Assembly (NCBI GenBank): GCA_018663565.1
Contig: JABJQE010000160.1
Coordinates: 1-39,475, forward strand
Direction: 5' to 3'
From: Phycisphaerae bacterium
GTDB taxonomy: Bacteria; Planctomycetota; Phycisphaerae; Phycisphaerales; SM1A02
Length of the DNA stretch: 39,475 nucleotides
Shown here: positions 32,074 through 39,475 of the stretch, piece by piece
How positions within the stretch are numbered: position 1 is the stretch's first letter
How the letters are laid out: each line of letters begins with the position of its first letter
Notes under the pieces: generated by a model
What the model was told of the DNA's origin: nothing
The model's database searches: none
The model's input: the letters and a program-made list of their open reading frames with translations, nothing else
Translations under genes and position numbers: made by a program

Positions 32074-34845
32074 GTGCTGCATTCAACAATCATCGCCGCG
32101 GGCTTGATGGCCTTACCGCTGCCGACCGATCAGGCTGTTAATGATGCGCCACTCGTCGCCGTTTCCCGGACCGTGAGCGGGAGTCTGGTTGTCGACATCA
32201 ACTGCGATGGGTCGCGACATCCCCGCATCGTGATCCCCTGCTCGATGCTCGGCCTGGAACGCGGGTTTGATCTTGAACTGATTCTGGACCAGAACCCCGC
32301 TGTGCCGCGCGTCGTCGTAGTCGGCGCAGACGGTGTGCAGAGGAACCATGCGGCTCCGGACATCGCGGTGTATCGCGCCTCCGCTTCCACGCCTACAGGC
32401 ACCAACGCCTTCCTTGCGATCGGACCCACGATGTCGCTGGGCTGGATCGAGTTGCCCGGCGGTGAACGTCTCGCCATTGGAACACTCCCCGAACCTCGCG
32501 TCGACAGCGCGCGTTCGCCGAACCTCCCACTATGCGGCGCCACCACCGATACACCACATCGCATCGCAGGTCCCCAGCCACCCTTCGGGGCAGGTCCAGC
32601 CGACACCGTCCTCGCCCGCCTCGCGGTCGAAACCGACTACGAGTACCGCTCGTTGTTTGAAACGACCGAGGAGGCGATCGAATATGCGATGTTCGTCTAT
32701 GCCGGTGTGGATGACATATACCGCCGGGAGATGAATGCCAGACTGCCTCTTGTGTTCCTGCGTATCTGGGACACGCCCATCGACCTCTTCAACGAGCCGA
32801 GTCCGCTGGGCAACTTTCGGGATTGGTGGAACGCGAACATGGGTGATGTCGAGCGTGAGGTCGTGCAGTTTTTCTCGGGACGCCGCGACCTCCCCTACGG
32901 TGGGGTCGCGTTCCTCTCTTCCCTTTGCAGCGGCAACCACTACTCGGTCGTGGGCTATGCAATGGGTTTCAGCGGCGATCTCGGTGAACCCAGCGTATTC
33001 AACTACGACGTCCATGTAACCGCGCACGAGTTGGGCCACAACTTCGGCACGCTGCACACGCACGATTACGAGATCGACAATTGCCTCTCGCTCTCCAACA
33101 CGCCGACTCGGGGCGGCATCATGAGTTATTGCTCGCAGACGGTCAGCGGTGGCAATGCGGTGACGGACCTGCGTTTCCACACCCTCTGCCGAGAGTACAT
33201 GTGGTTGCATCTCTCCGACGTGCAAGATTGCATCGGCCGCGACTGCAATGGCAATGGAATCGCAGACGCGACGGATATCGCGGATGGCTCCAGTGTCGAC
33301 CTCAACCTAAACGGTGTGCCGGATGCCTGCGAGGACTGCAATGGCAACGGCGTACCCGACCCGGCCGATATCGCCGCGGGCACCAGCGACGATGCTGATG
33401 AGAATGGGGTGCCGGATGAGTGCCAGGCCGACTGCAACGGCAACGGCATTCCCGACACCCTGGATATCGCAATGAGCATCAGCGAAGACATATGGGGGAA
33501 TGGTGTGCCGGACGAGTGCGAGGTGGACTGCGACGGCGATGGCATCGCCGACTACAACCAGTTGCAGGAGGACATGACGCTCGATACCGACCGCGACCTG
33601 ATTCTTGACGGTTGCGCCGACTGCGATCTGGACGGCATCAGCGACCTCGATGAACTTGACGGTGCATGGGGTGCCTGGCTCGCCACCCTCTCGGACGGGC
33701 GTATTCACCACGTCCACCCAGTGGTCGGCACCATGCTGATGAGCGGAGGGACCCCGAACTTCGATGCCCTGAGCTGGGACCTCGTCGTGGCAGCCGGACG
33801 CCGGGTCATCGTGTCAACCCCAGTGCTTGACTTGCTTCAAGTCTGCAATGACCACGGTGATGTACTTGCCATCTGGCCGACCGGCAACACGCTTCGCTCA
33901 CCCCGTGGCATGGCTATCCACGGCCGCGACCTGCTCGTCTGCGGCAACGACACCAACAACATCGCCCGGTTTGATCTGCCCTCCGGCCGATTGCTCGGAG
34001 ATGTGGTGCCACCGAATGAGGGTGGACTGACTGGCCCGCTGTCCATTCATGTTCGCGAGGACGGGGTGCTGCTGGTGGCCGACGAAACCAACGCAATCCG
34101 CGCCTTTGACGGATCCACCGGCGCTTCGCTCGGCGACCTCGTGCCGGCTTCGGACAATGGCGGCCTCGATGGGGCCCGTGGCATGGAGATCACCGCCGAC
34201 GGCCGCCTGATTGTGGCAAGTTTCCTGACCAATCAGGTGCTGTCCTACGATGCATTCACCGGCACCTTCCTTGGGCAGTTCAACAACGGTGGTACCGATA
34301 CCGCGCTGACGCTGGATCAGCCTTGGGGGGTACGCCGCGGTCCACTCGGTGGCATTCATGTCGTACGTTCCCATGCCGATCATCACGATGATCAAGGTGG
34401 TAATCACGACCGCCACGAATCAGATGGGATGGCCGACACTGCGGAACTGCACGTCAACTCGACGCGCGTTTACATCTTCGATGAAACCACCGGCAACTTC
34501 ATTCGCTCCTACGTCACCGGCAATGACACGGGGATCTGGCAACCAAGCGGTATCGACTTCATGCCGGGCGACCCGACCGACTGCAACCGCAACAGCGTGG
34601 CGGATGTCTGCGACATCCTGGCTGGTACCAGTAGTGATGAGGACGGCAACGGCATTCCCGATGAGTGCGGCCCCTCGCCGTGCGTGGCCGACCTGGACGT
34701 CTCAGGAACGGTCGGCACCGACGACCTGCTCATCATCATCAGTTTCTGGGGTGACTGCCCCGGCTGCGGCGCGGACTTCGATCAGGACGGCGTGATCGGC
34801 GCGTCCGATCTGCTGGTCATCCTCGCTGGCTGGGGTGGATGTTGA
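32074..34845 (+). CDS. Secreted mosaic zinc metalloprotease with calcium repeats and dockerin-like C-terminus
   Basis: A 923-residue exported protein. A short, weakly basic signal peptide (about 1-20) leads into a metzincin domain of reprolysin/M12B type: HELGHNFGTLH at 318-328 gives the three zinc His and catalytic Glu, and IMSYC provides the Met-turn. From about 390 to 535 come repeats of the form DCNGNGIPD...DxxxNGVPDEC, resembling thrombospondin type-3 calcium repeats. Residues 535-830 look like a beta-propeller (NHL/SMP-type: GMAIHGRDLLVCG, SIHVREDGVLLVA, GMEITADGRLIVA) with a His/Asp-rich loop at about 766-785. The end has two EF-hand-like dockerin units (DLDVSGTVGTDDLL, DFDQDGVIGASDLL). 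Codon use looks richer in G/C than neighbours. Substrate unknown. Confidence 0.9.
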   Translation: MLHSTIIAAGLMALPLPTDQAVNDAPLVAVSRTVSGSLVVDINCDGSRHPRIVIPCSMLGLERGFDLELILDQNPAVPRVVVVGADGVQRNHAAPDIAVYRASASTPTGTNAFLAIGPTMSLGWIELPGGERLAIGTLPEPRVDSARSPNLPLCGATTDTPHRIAGPQPPFGAGPADTVLARLAVETDYEYRSLFETTEEAIEYAMFVYAGVDDIYRREMNARLPLVFLRIWDTPIDLFNEPSPLGNFRDWWNANMGDVEREVVQFFSGRRDLPYGGVAFLSSLCSGNHYSVVGYAMGFSGDLGEPSVFNYDVHVTAHELGHNFGTLHTHDYEIDNCLSLSNTPTRGGIMSYCSQTVSGGNAVTDLRFHTLCREYMWLHLSDVQDCIGRDCNGNGIADATDIADGSSVDLNLNGVPDACEDCNGNGVPDPADIAAGTSDDADENGVPDECQADCNGNGIPDTLDIAMSISEDIWGNGVPDECEVDCDGDGIADYNQLQEDMTLDTDRDLILDGCADCDLDGISDLDELDGAWGAWLATLSDGRIHHVHPVVGTMLMSGGTPNFDALSWDLVVAAGRRVIVSTPVLDLLQVCNDHGDVLAIWPTGNTLRSPRGMAIHGRDLLVCGNDTNNIARFDLPSGRLLGDVVPPNEGGLTGPLSIHVREDGVLLVADETNAIRAFDGSTGASLGDLVPASDNGGLDGARGMEITADGRLIVASFLTNQVLSYDAFTGTFLGQFNNGGTDTALTLDQPWGVRRGPLGGIHVVRSHADHHDDQGGNHDRHESDGMADTAELHVNSTRVYIFDETTGNFIRSYVTGNDTGIWQPSGIDFMPGDPTDCNRNSVADVCDILAGTSSDEDGNGIPDECGPSPCVADLDVSGTVGTDDLLIIISFWGDCPGCGADFDQDGVIGASDLLVILAGWGGC

Positions 34846-34854
34846 GGGGGCACA

Positions 34855-35964
34855 TTAGCCGCCCTTGCCTCGGCGAGCGCCGCAATCACCGGCATCAAAC
34901 ACATGCGCCACATCGAAGGTGATGGTGGCCGGCTGGCCCTCTATCAATTCGGACGGCTCACATCGACCGATCATCGATGTTCCATCGACATCGAACACGA
35001 CATCCATGCGATCGCCAAGCCGCTCGATTGACGTCACCGTCGCCGAGACACCTCCGTTGTGGCTCAAGCGAATCGCCTCAGGCCTAATCCCGAGCACTGC
35101 GGCCCCCTCAGCTGTCCCGACCGGAGCCGTACACACCGCGCCACTCGATGAAGTGAAATCGGTGCCTCGCACATCGCCATCGAGGAGGTTCATAGGAGGC
35201 GTCCCGACAAAGCCGGCCACGAAGCGGTCGGCGGGGCGATCGTAGATCTCCGATGGCGAGCCGACCTGATGGATCACACCGTCCTTCATCACGACCAGTA
35301 CGTCTCCGAGCGTCATCGCTTCTTCCTGATCGTGCGTCACGTGAATCATGGTTGCGCCGAGACGCCGGTGTAGCGCACGCAATTCTGCTCGCATCGCAAT
35401 GCGAAGCTTTGCATCAAGATTGCTCAACGGTTCATCAAGCAAGAAGACCTTGGGGTCACGCACGAGCGCACGTCCGAGTGCCACACGCTGCCGCTGACCG
35501 CCACTGAGTTCGCGGGGAAATCTGTGCAGGTAATCCTCAATTTCGAGCTGTGTCGCAGCGGTAGCGACGCGTTCACTGATATCCACTGACTCGGCCTGTC
35601 GGACAGCACGCTCTGACCCGAACAGCAAGGACTTCCAGAAACTCGTCTTGCGTCGACGCTCCAAAGGAAAGCGAAGATTCCGCTCAACACTCATATGCGG
35701 ATACAGGGCATAGTTCTGAAACACCATGGCCACATCACGATCGCGTGGCGGCACGTCGTTGACTATTCGTTCACCGATGGAGATCGTGCCGCTACTCGCC
35801 GTTTCGAGACCGGCAATCATTCGAAGCGTCGTGCTCTTACCGCAACCACTCGGGCCAACAAGAACCGTGAACTGACCATCTGGAATAACCAAATCGCATG
35901 AGGCGACCGCGGTAACACCGCCCGGAAAAATCTTGGTCACAGCCTGAAGTCGAACGTCTGCCAT
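34855..35964 (-). CDS. Carbohydrate ABC transporter ATPase (MalK/UgpC type)
   Basis: A 369-residue cytoplasmic ATPase of the CUT1 sugar-uptake class. Motifs: Walker A GPSGCGKST at 37-45, Q-loop FQNYALYPHM with Gln82, signature LSGGQRQRVALGRAL from 152, Walker B VFLLDEPLSNLDAKLR and switch His in HVTHDQEEAM. The C-terminal TOBE/regulatory domain (about 240-369) has VLGIRPEAIRL, as in MalK/UgpC. An extra basic stretch (about 101-130, RRRKTSFWKSLLFGSER) sits in the helical subdomain. The start is the ATG at 35964, five bases after the permease stop (MADVRLQAVTKIFPGG); longer frames overlap the permease gene. It is last in the transporter operon. Confidence 0.93.
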   Translation of the reverse strand: MADVRLQAVTKIFPGGVTAVASCDLVIPDGQFTVLVGPSGCGKSTTLRMIAGLETASSGTISIGERIVNDVPPRDRDVAMVFQNYALYPHMSVERNLRFPLERRRKTSFWKSLLFGSERAVRQAESVDISERVATAATQLEIEDYLHRFPRELSGGQRQRVALGRALVRDPKVFLLDEPLSNLDAKLRIAMRAELRALHRRLGATMIHVTHDQEEAMTLGDVLVVMKDGVIHQVGSPSEIYDRPADRFVAGFVGTPPMNLLDGDVRGTDFTSSSGAVCTAPVGTAEGAAVLGIRPEAIRLSHNGGVSATVTSIERLGDRMDVVFDVDGTSMIGRCEPSELIEGQPATITFDVAHVFDAGDCGARRGKGG

Positions 35965-35969
35965 ATGTC

Positions 35970-36875
35970 TTAGCCCTTCACGGCTCCACTGCCGAGTCCT
36001 TCGATGAATTGTTTCTGCGCTGCGAGGAACAACAAGATGCACGGGATCATCGTCACAACGCTCAAAGCCATCAAGAGGTGCACGTCCTCAAGCCCCGCAT
36101 ATTGGGTTCGGAATGAGTTGAGCGCGATCGCCAGCGTGTAATTCGATTCACTGTGCAAGTAGATAAGCGGGCTCATGAAATCGTTCCATGTGTAGATGAA
36201 CGAGAACACGGCAACAATGGCGGTCACCGGAGTACACAGCGGCAAGACGATCCGCCACCACAATCCAACCCATCCAAGCCCATCCAGACGACCCGCCTCG
36301 AGTAACGCTTCTGGAATGCCCGCAATGAACTGCCGGTACAGGAAGATATTAAAAGCGCTGCCAAAGAATGCCGGCACGATGAGTGGCAAGAGTGTGTCGA
36401 CCCATCCCATCGATCGGAAGAGCAGGAAGAGTGGAATCATGGTGACCTGCGCGGGCAGCATCATTGTGGCAAGCATGAGCAAGAACATGCCGCCGCGTCC
36501 GCGAAACCGAACACGGGCGAAGGCAAATCCGACAAGGCTGCAAGATAGCACCGTGCCAACGATGACCGACACTGTCACGACGATTGAGTTAGCCAGCGCA
36601 TCAAGAAAGGAAACCCATGGCGTCGAACCGACCTCTCGCATGGCGTCGGAATAGTTATGCCACTGCGGATCTTCGGGCCACACCTGCACAACATCGCCGC
36701 CAAGCATGGCCATACCGGCGCGTTGCTCGGTTTCAAGACTGACCACAAGCATCCACCACAACGGAAACAACATGAGCACCGCGCCAAGGAGGAGTGGAAG
36801 ATGCCGAAGTATCCCCCGGCGCCACATTGCAGCACCTCGGTTCCCAACTTCCGACTTCTGATACCCATCCCTCAT
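35970..36875 (-). CDS. Sugar ABC transporter permease (MalG type)
   Basis: A 301-residue inner-membrane permease with six predicted helices. The first helix (about 25-45, LPLLLGAVLMLFPLWWMLVV), the long periplasmic loop with SDAMREVGSTPWVSFLDALANS and the EAA loop EAGRLDGLGWVGLWWRIVLP, which docks on the ATPase, match the MalG/AraQ family. The C-terminus EGLGSGAVKG is also characteristic. Its ATG overlaps the stop of the fused binding-protein/permease gene by four bases (ATGA at 36872-36875), so the two membrane subunits are translated together. It forms a heterodimer with the permease half of that protein. The substrate, probably an oligosaccharide, cannot be named. Confidence 0.93.
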   Translation of the reverse strand: MRDGYQKSEVGNRGAAMWRRGILRHLPLLLGAVLMLFPLWWMLVVSLETEQRAGMAMLGGDVVQVWPEDPQWHNYSDAMREVGSTPWVSFLDALANSIVVTVSVIVGTVLSCSLVGFAFARVRFRGRGGMFLLMLATMMLPAQVTMIPLFLLFRSMGWVDTLLPLIVPAFFGSAFNIFLYRQFIAGIPEALLEAGRLDGLGWVGLWWRIVLPLCTPVTAIVAVFSFIYTWNDFMSPLIYLHSESNYTLAIALNSFRTQYAGLEDVHLLMALSVVTMIPCILLFLAAQKQFIEGLGSGAVKG

Positions 36876-39250
36876 GCCATGCCCTCGTAATACACCTTCT
36901 TGCCGCCGACCTTGAGCGTGATCGCAGTCAGAAGCAAGATGACAATCAAGAGCACCCACGCGAGCGCGGAGGCGTACCCCATTTCGTACACATCGAAAGC
37001 GAGGTTGTAGAGATACAACACATAGAACCGCGTGTCATCGCCCGGGCCGCCGCCGGTCATGACGAAGGCTTGGGTGAACACTTGGAATGACCCGATGATG
37101 GCCATGATCACATTGAAGAGAATGACTGGCGAGAGCATTGGAATCGTGACATTTCGGAACCGGCGCCACCACCTCGCTCCATCGATAGACGCCGCTTCAT
37201 ACTGTTCGGCTGGAATATTTCGAAGGCCCGCGAGATACACCAGCATGCTGCCACCGACAAGCCATAGATTCATAATCGCAAAAGCCGGAACGCCCCAAGT
37301 CGAAGCGTCCAGAGTGAACCAGGCTGGAGGCGAAGCGCCGAAGAGTCCGAGGATGGGCGTCAAAATGAAATTCATCAGTCCGCCATCACTCTTGAACACC
37401 CACTGCCACAGAACCGCAATGCCAACACCGGCGAGCACGCTGGGCAAATACCACGCGGCTCGGTACAGGCCGACGCCCCGTACCTTCATATTGAGCAGCA
37501 TGGCCGCGCCAAGCGCGAAGATTTGCCCAGTCGGCACCGCAATCAAGGCATAGAAAATGGTGACCCACAAGCTCGTCAGAAACGTGTCGTCATCAGTGAA
37601 CATGCGAGCGTAATTGGAGAGTCCAACATACTCGGCGGCTTCGATAGGCCCGAGTCCGCCCCACCTCGTGAACGACAGCAGCAGCGAAAGCAAAATAGGA
37701 CCGGCTAGAAAGACGGCAAAGCCAATCATCCATGGGGCAGTGAGCAGCCACCCGGACCGCTCTTCAAGTCGATCCGCTTTGGACCCAAGCCGGCGGCCGA
37801 GCACACGGCACACCATCGTGATCACGACACCAGCGGCAACGAGCACAACGATTCCTATGATCCACCATGGCATCTTCGGGAATACACCTGCAGTCAATGG
37901 CGACTGCAAACGGTCACGCCACCAGCGGTCGAGACTCTCCGTCGCAGTCACCACATCATCACTTCCGCGAAGTGTCTTGTTGAGGCGCCGATCGAATTGC
38001 TCGCCAAAGCTTGGATCGGCTGGCCATTGTGGAACCCGCGCTACAGTCACCTCATCAAGAAAGGCACGATCATTTGCAGGCGGCACGCTTGCGTCGATGA
38101 ATGCGTCCGACTCGGCCACGCTGCGGCGAGTTGGAATGGCCAGACCGAGCCGTGACTGCTCGGCCTGAATGTCTTCAGAAACAAGCCACCGAAGCAATTC
38201 AAATGCCTCGTCTGGGTGTTCGCTCTCACTGGCCATTGACCACGCTACCGTCGCAATGACATTGGCGTGTTCACGGCCGCGTGGCAATGGCAGGAAGTCC
38301 CACTCGAAACCACCAGGAGCACCTGCCGCTGCAATGCTTCGAAATGATGGCACCACCCAACGACCGAAGGGACCGACCATACCGATGCGGCCGGTCAAGA
38401 AGAGTGAAGATGGGTCGACTCCCTCGGCCTCTGCCGCCGCGAGCGTGTGCCGTTCGTCGTATCGCCACCGCCTGAGCCGCTCGAGCACGGCGCGAACATC
38501 AGGGTCGGTGACCCGAAGGTCGTTCCAATCATCGCCAACAACGTCAACACCTTCGCTCCACAGAATGGCTCGCAGCACGAATGGCCAAGTCACCACCTCG
38601 GCGCCGGTCACGCCATCGATTTCTCCAACGGCCCGGGCCGCCGTGATGAATTCATCCCAGGTCCAGTCAGTACTCGGCCGCTCAATGCCTGCTTGCCGAA
38701 GCAGATCCATATTGACGTAGAAGCCGAGCGTCGTGAAGTCCTTCGGAACCCCCCACAACTGGCCCTGACCGGTCTGCTGTCCATCCCACCGAAACGCATC
38801 GACTGGCGGCCCGTAAAAGTCCGAGAGGTCAAGACCCCCATGCTCGGCGGCCATATCCTCGATATCAACGAGCTGCCCCTCCCGCACATACACCGGCAAC
38901 CGGGCATAGTCCATATAGAAGACATCCGGCGGGTCGCCTGCGGCCATCATGGTCTGCAACTTCGTAAAGAACTGACCCGAATCACCTGGATTGATCCGCT
39001 GCACGCGTATTCCAGGATGCGCCACTTCAAACGCGCGAAGTGATGACTCCACGATTTGATCCTCTTCTTGCCCGCCGCCCCCGCTCCAGTGCATGACGCG
39101 AAGCGTCACTCCAGCAGACCCCATGTCTCGGAACGCCCGCGCCCCGACCCACACAAAGGCCCAGAGCACCAAGAGTGCAGCAACTACGGTCAAGAGACGC
39201 CGGGCCGCATCACCAAGCAACGCAGCGATGCCACGATGCTGAGCACTCAT
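36872..39250 (-). CDS. Fused extracellular sugar-binding protein and MalF-type permease
   Basis: A 792-residue single polypeptide. After a membrane anchor (about 17-38), residues 48-445 are a family 1 solute-binding protein: LRVMHWSGGGGQEEDQIVES, AFEVAHPGIRVQRI, GDPPDVFYMDYARLPVYV, and the GRIGMVGPFGRWV and LRWLVSEDIQAEQSRLGLAIPT segments. A second helix (about 463-485) and a basic cytoplasmic link lead to a MalF-type permease from about 498 (WLLTAPWMIGFAVFLAGP, an EAA loop AASIDGARWWRRFRNVTIP near 683-706). Topology works: anchor out, helix back in, then the permease. The frame is continuous with no stop, so this is not a sequencing break visible here. It starts the minus-strand operon; GGTGA is a weak ribosome site. 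Confidence 0.93.
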   Translation of the reverse strand: MSAQHRGIAALLGDAARRLLTVVAALLVLWAFVWVGARAFRDMGSAGVTLRVMHWSGGGGQEEDQIVESSLRAFEVAHPGIRVQRINPGDSGQFFTKLQTMMAAGDPPDVFYMDYARLPVYVREGQLVDIEDMAAEHGGLDLSDFYGPPVDAFRWDGQQTGQGQLWGVPKDFTTLGFYVNMDLLRQAGIERPSTDWTWDEFITAARAVGEIDGVTGAEVVTWPFVLRAILWSEGVDVVGDDWNDLRVTDPDVRAVLERLRRWRYDERHTLAAAEAEGVDPSSLFLTGRIGMVGPFGRWVVPSFRSIAAAGAPGGFEWDFLPLPRGREHANVIATVAWSMASESEHPDEAFELLRWLVSEDIQAEQSRLGLAIPTRRSVAESDAFIDASVPPANDRAFLDEVTVARVPQWPADPSFGEQFDRRLNKTLRGSDDVVTATESLDRWWRDRLQSPLTAGVFPKMPWWIIGIVVLVAAGVVITMVCRVLGRRLGSKADRLEERSGWLLTAPWMIGFAVFLAGPILLSLLLSFTRWGGLGPIEAAEYVGLSNYARMFTDDDTFLTSLWVTIFYALIAVPTGQIFALGAAMLLNMKVRGVGLYRAAWYLPSVLAGVGIAVLWQWVFKSDGGLMNFILTPILGLFGASPPAWFTLDASTWGVPAFAIMNLWLVGGSMLVYLAGLRNIPAEQYEAASIDGARWWRRFRNVTIPMLSPVILFNVIMAIIGSFQVFTQAFVMTGGGPGDDTRFYVLYLYNLAFDVYEMGYASALAWVLLIVILLLTAITLKVGGKKVYYEGMA

Positions 39251-39305
39251 TGATCACCGCCGAGGCGTGGTTGGAGCCGCATGGTCGATACCCTACGCCA
39301 CCACG

Positions 39306-39475
39306 ATGATTGCCGCGCCGTTTATCCTGTGGAGCGCCTTGGCCGGATGGCCACCGAGCCTCGATGTCGTTCAGCCGAGCGAGGCGGCGGTCACCCATCC
39401 ACCGGCATCGATCGTAGCAGTTGAGCAAGCCGATGGACGCTGGCGATGCCTGTTTGGACTCGAAGGCGAGCCGAA
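39306..39475 (+). CDS. Start of an unknown, probably exported protein (cut by window edge)
   Basis: An open frame from ATG 39306 reads MIAAPFILWSALAGWPP and stays open to the window end (56 codons). The first 15 residues could be a weak signal peptide, and an in-frame GTG at 39267 would lengthen it. It diverges from the sugar transporter operon, so a gene for polysaccharide use would fit the place, but nothing in the visible sequence identifies a family. Coding status is likely, not certain. Confidence 0.4.
   Translation, partial: MIAAPFILWSALAGWPPSLDVVQPSEAAVTHPPASIVAVEQADGRWRCLFGLEGEP

Noticed and set aside
39266..39305. Imperfect inverted repeat CGTGGTTGG / CCACCACG before the last gene
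   Set aside because: It needs a bulge and a long centre, and such matches are expected by chance in G/C-rich DNA; not strong enough to call an operator.

Overview
The window reads as chromosomal DNA of a Gram-negative bacterium, most likely a planctomycete of the Phycisphaerae type. This is inferred, not proven. The clues are a lysine-rich histone H1-like protein beside infB and rbfA, a large secreted protein with DCNGNG calcium repeats and a dockerin-like tail, a squalene-hopene cyclase, and outer-membrane and lipid A functions (lpxI, LolC/LolD-type exporter, TonB/ExbD-like pair). Gene density is high. Many neighbours overlap by 1 to 8 bases, and several genes start with GTG or TTG.

Left block (1-7303, minus strand): nusA, infB, rbfA, an endonuclease III-like/H1-like fusion, a secreted TPR protein and the start of yebC are packed as one probable operon linking transcription, translation initiation and ribosome maturation. 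The only long gap (7304-7785) separates it from dsbD (plus). dsbD converges on a minus-strand pair for surface polysaccharide: a WecA/MraY-type sugar-phosphate transferase and an O-antigen-ligase-like membrane protein with a TPR tail.

Middle block (13181-20683, plus strand): a LOG-family nucleotide hydrolase, lpxI, a TlyA-like methyltransferase without an S4 domain, gyrA, a STAS protein, ExbD, a TonB-like protein and surE. A GT2 glycosyltransferase (minus) follows. Then come a LolC/E-like permease with its LolD-like ATPase, and clpC. A small lipoprotein (minus) and an RluA-type pseudouridine synthase (plus) come next.

Right block (28694-39475): squalene-hopene cyclase (minus) and a FIST-domain sensor (plus) diverge from a 48-base region carrying an inverted repeat. 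A secreted mosaic metalloprotease follows. The window ends with a minus-strand sugar ABC transporter whose binding protein and first permease are one polypeptide, plus the start of a divergent unknown gene.

Most genes belong to known families. The less ordinary items are the degenerate HhH-GPD domain joined to a histone-like tail, the binding-protein/permease fusion, the STAS-ExbD-TonB cassette without ExbB, the enlarged LolC-like permease, and the possible SHC/FIST shared operator. I saw no tRNA, rRNA, CRISPR array, insertion sequence or prophage. All calls come from reading the sequence; no database search was run.
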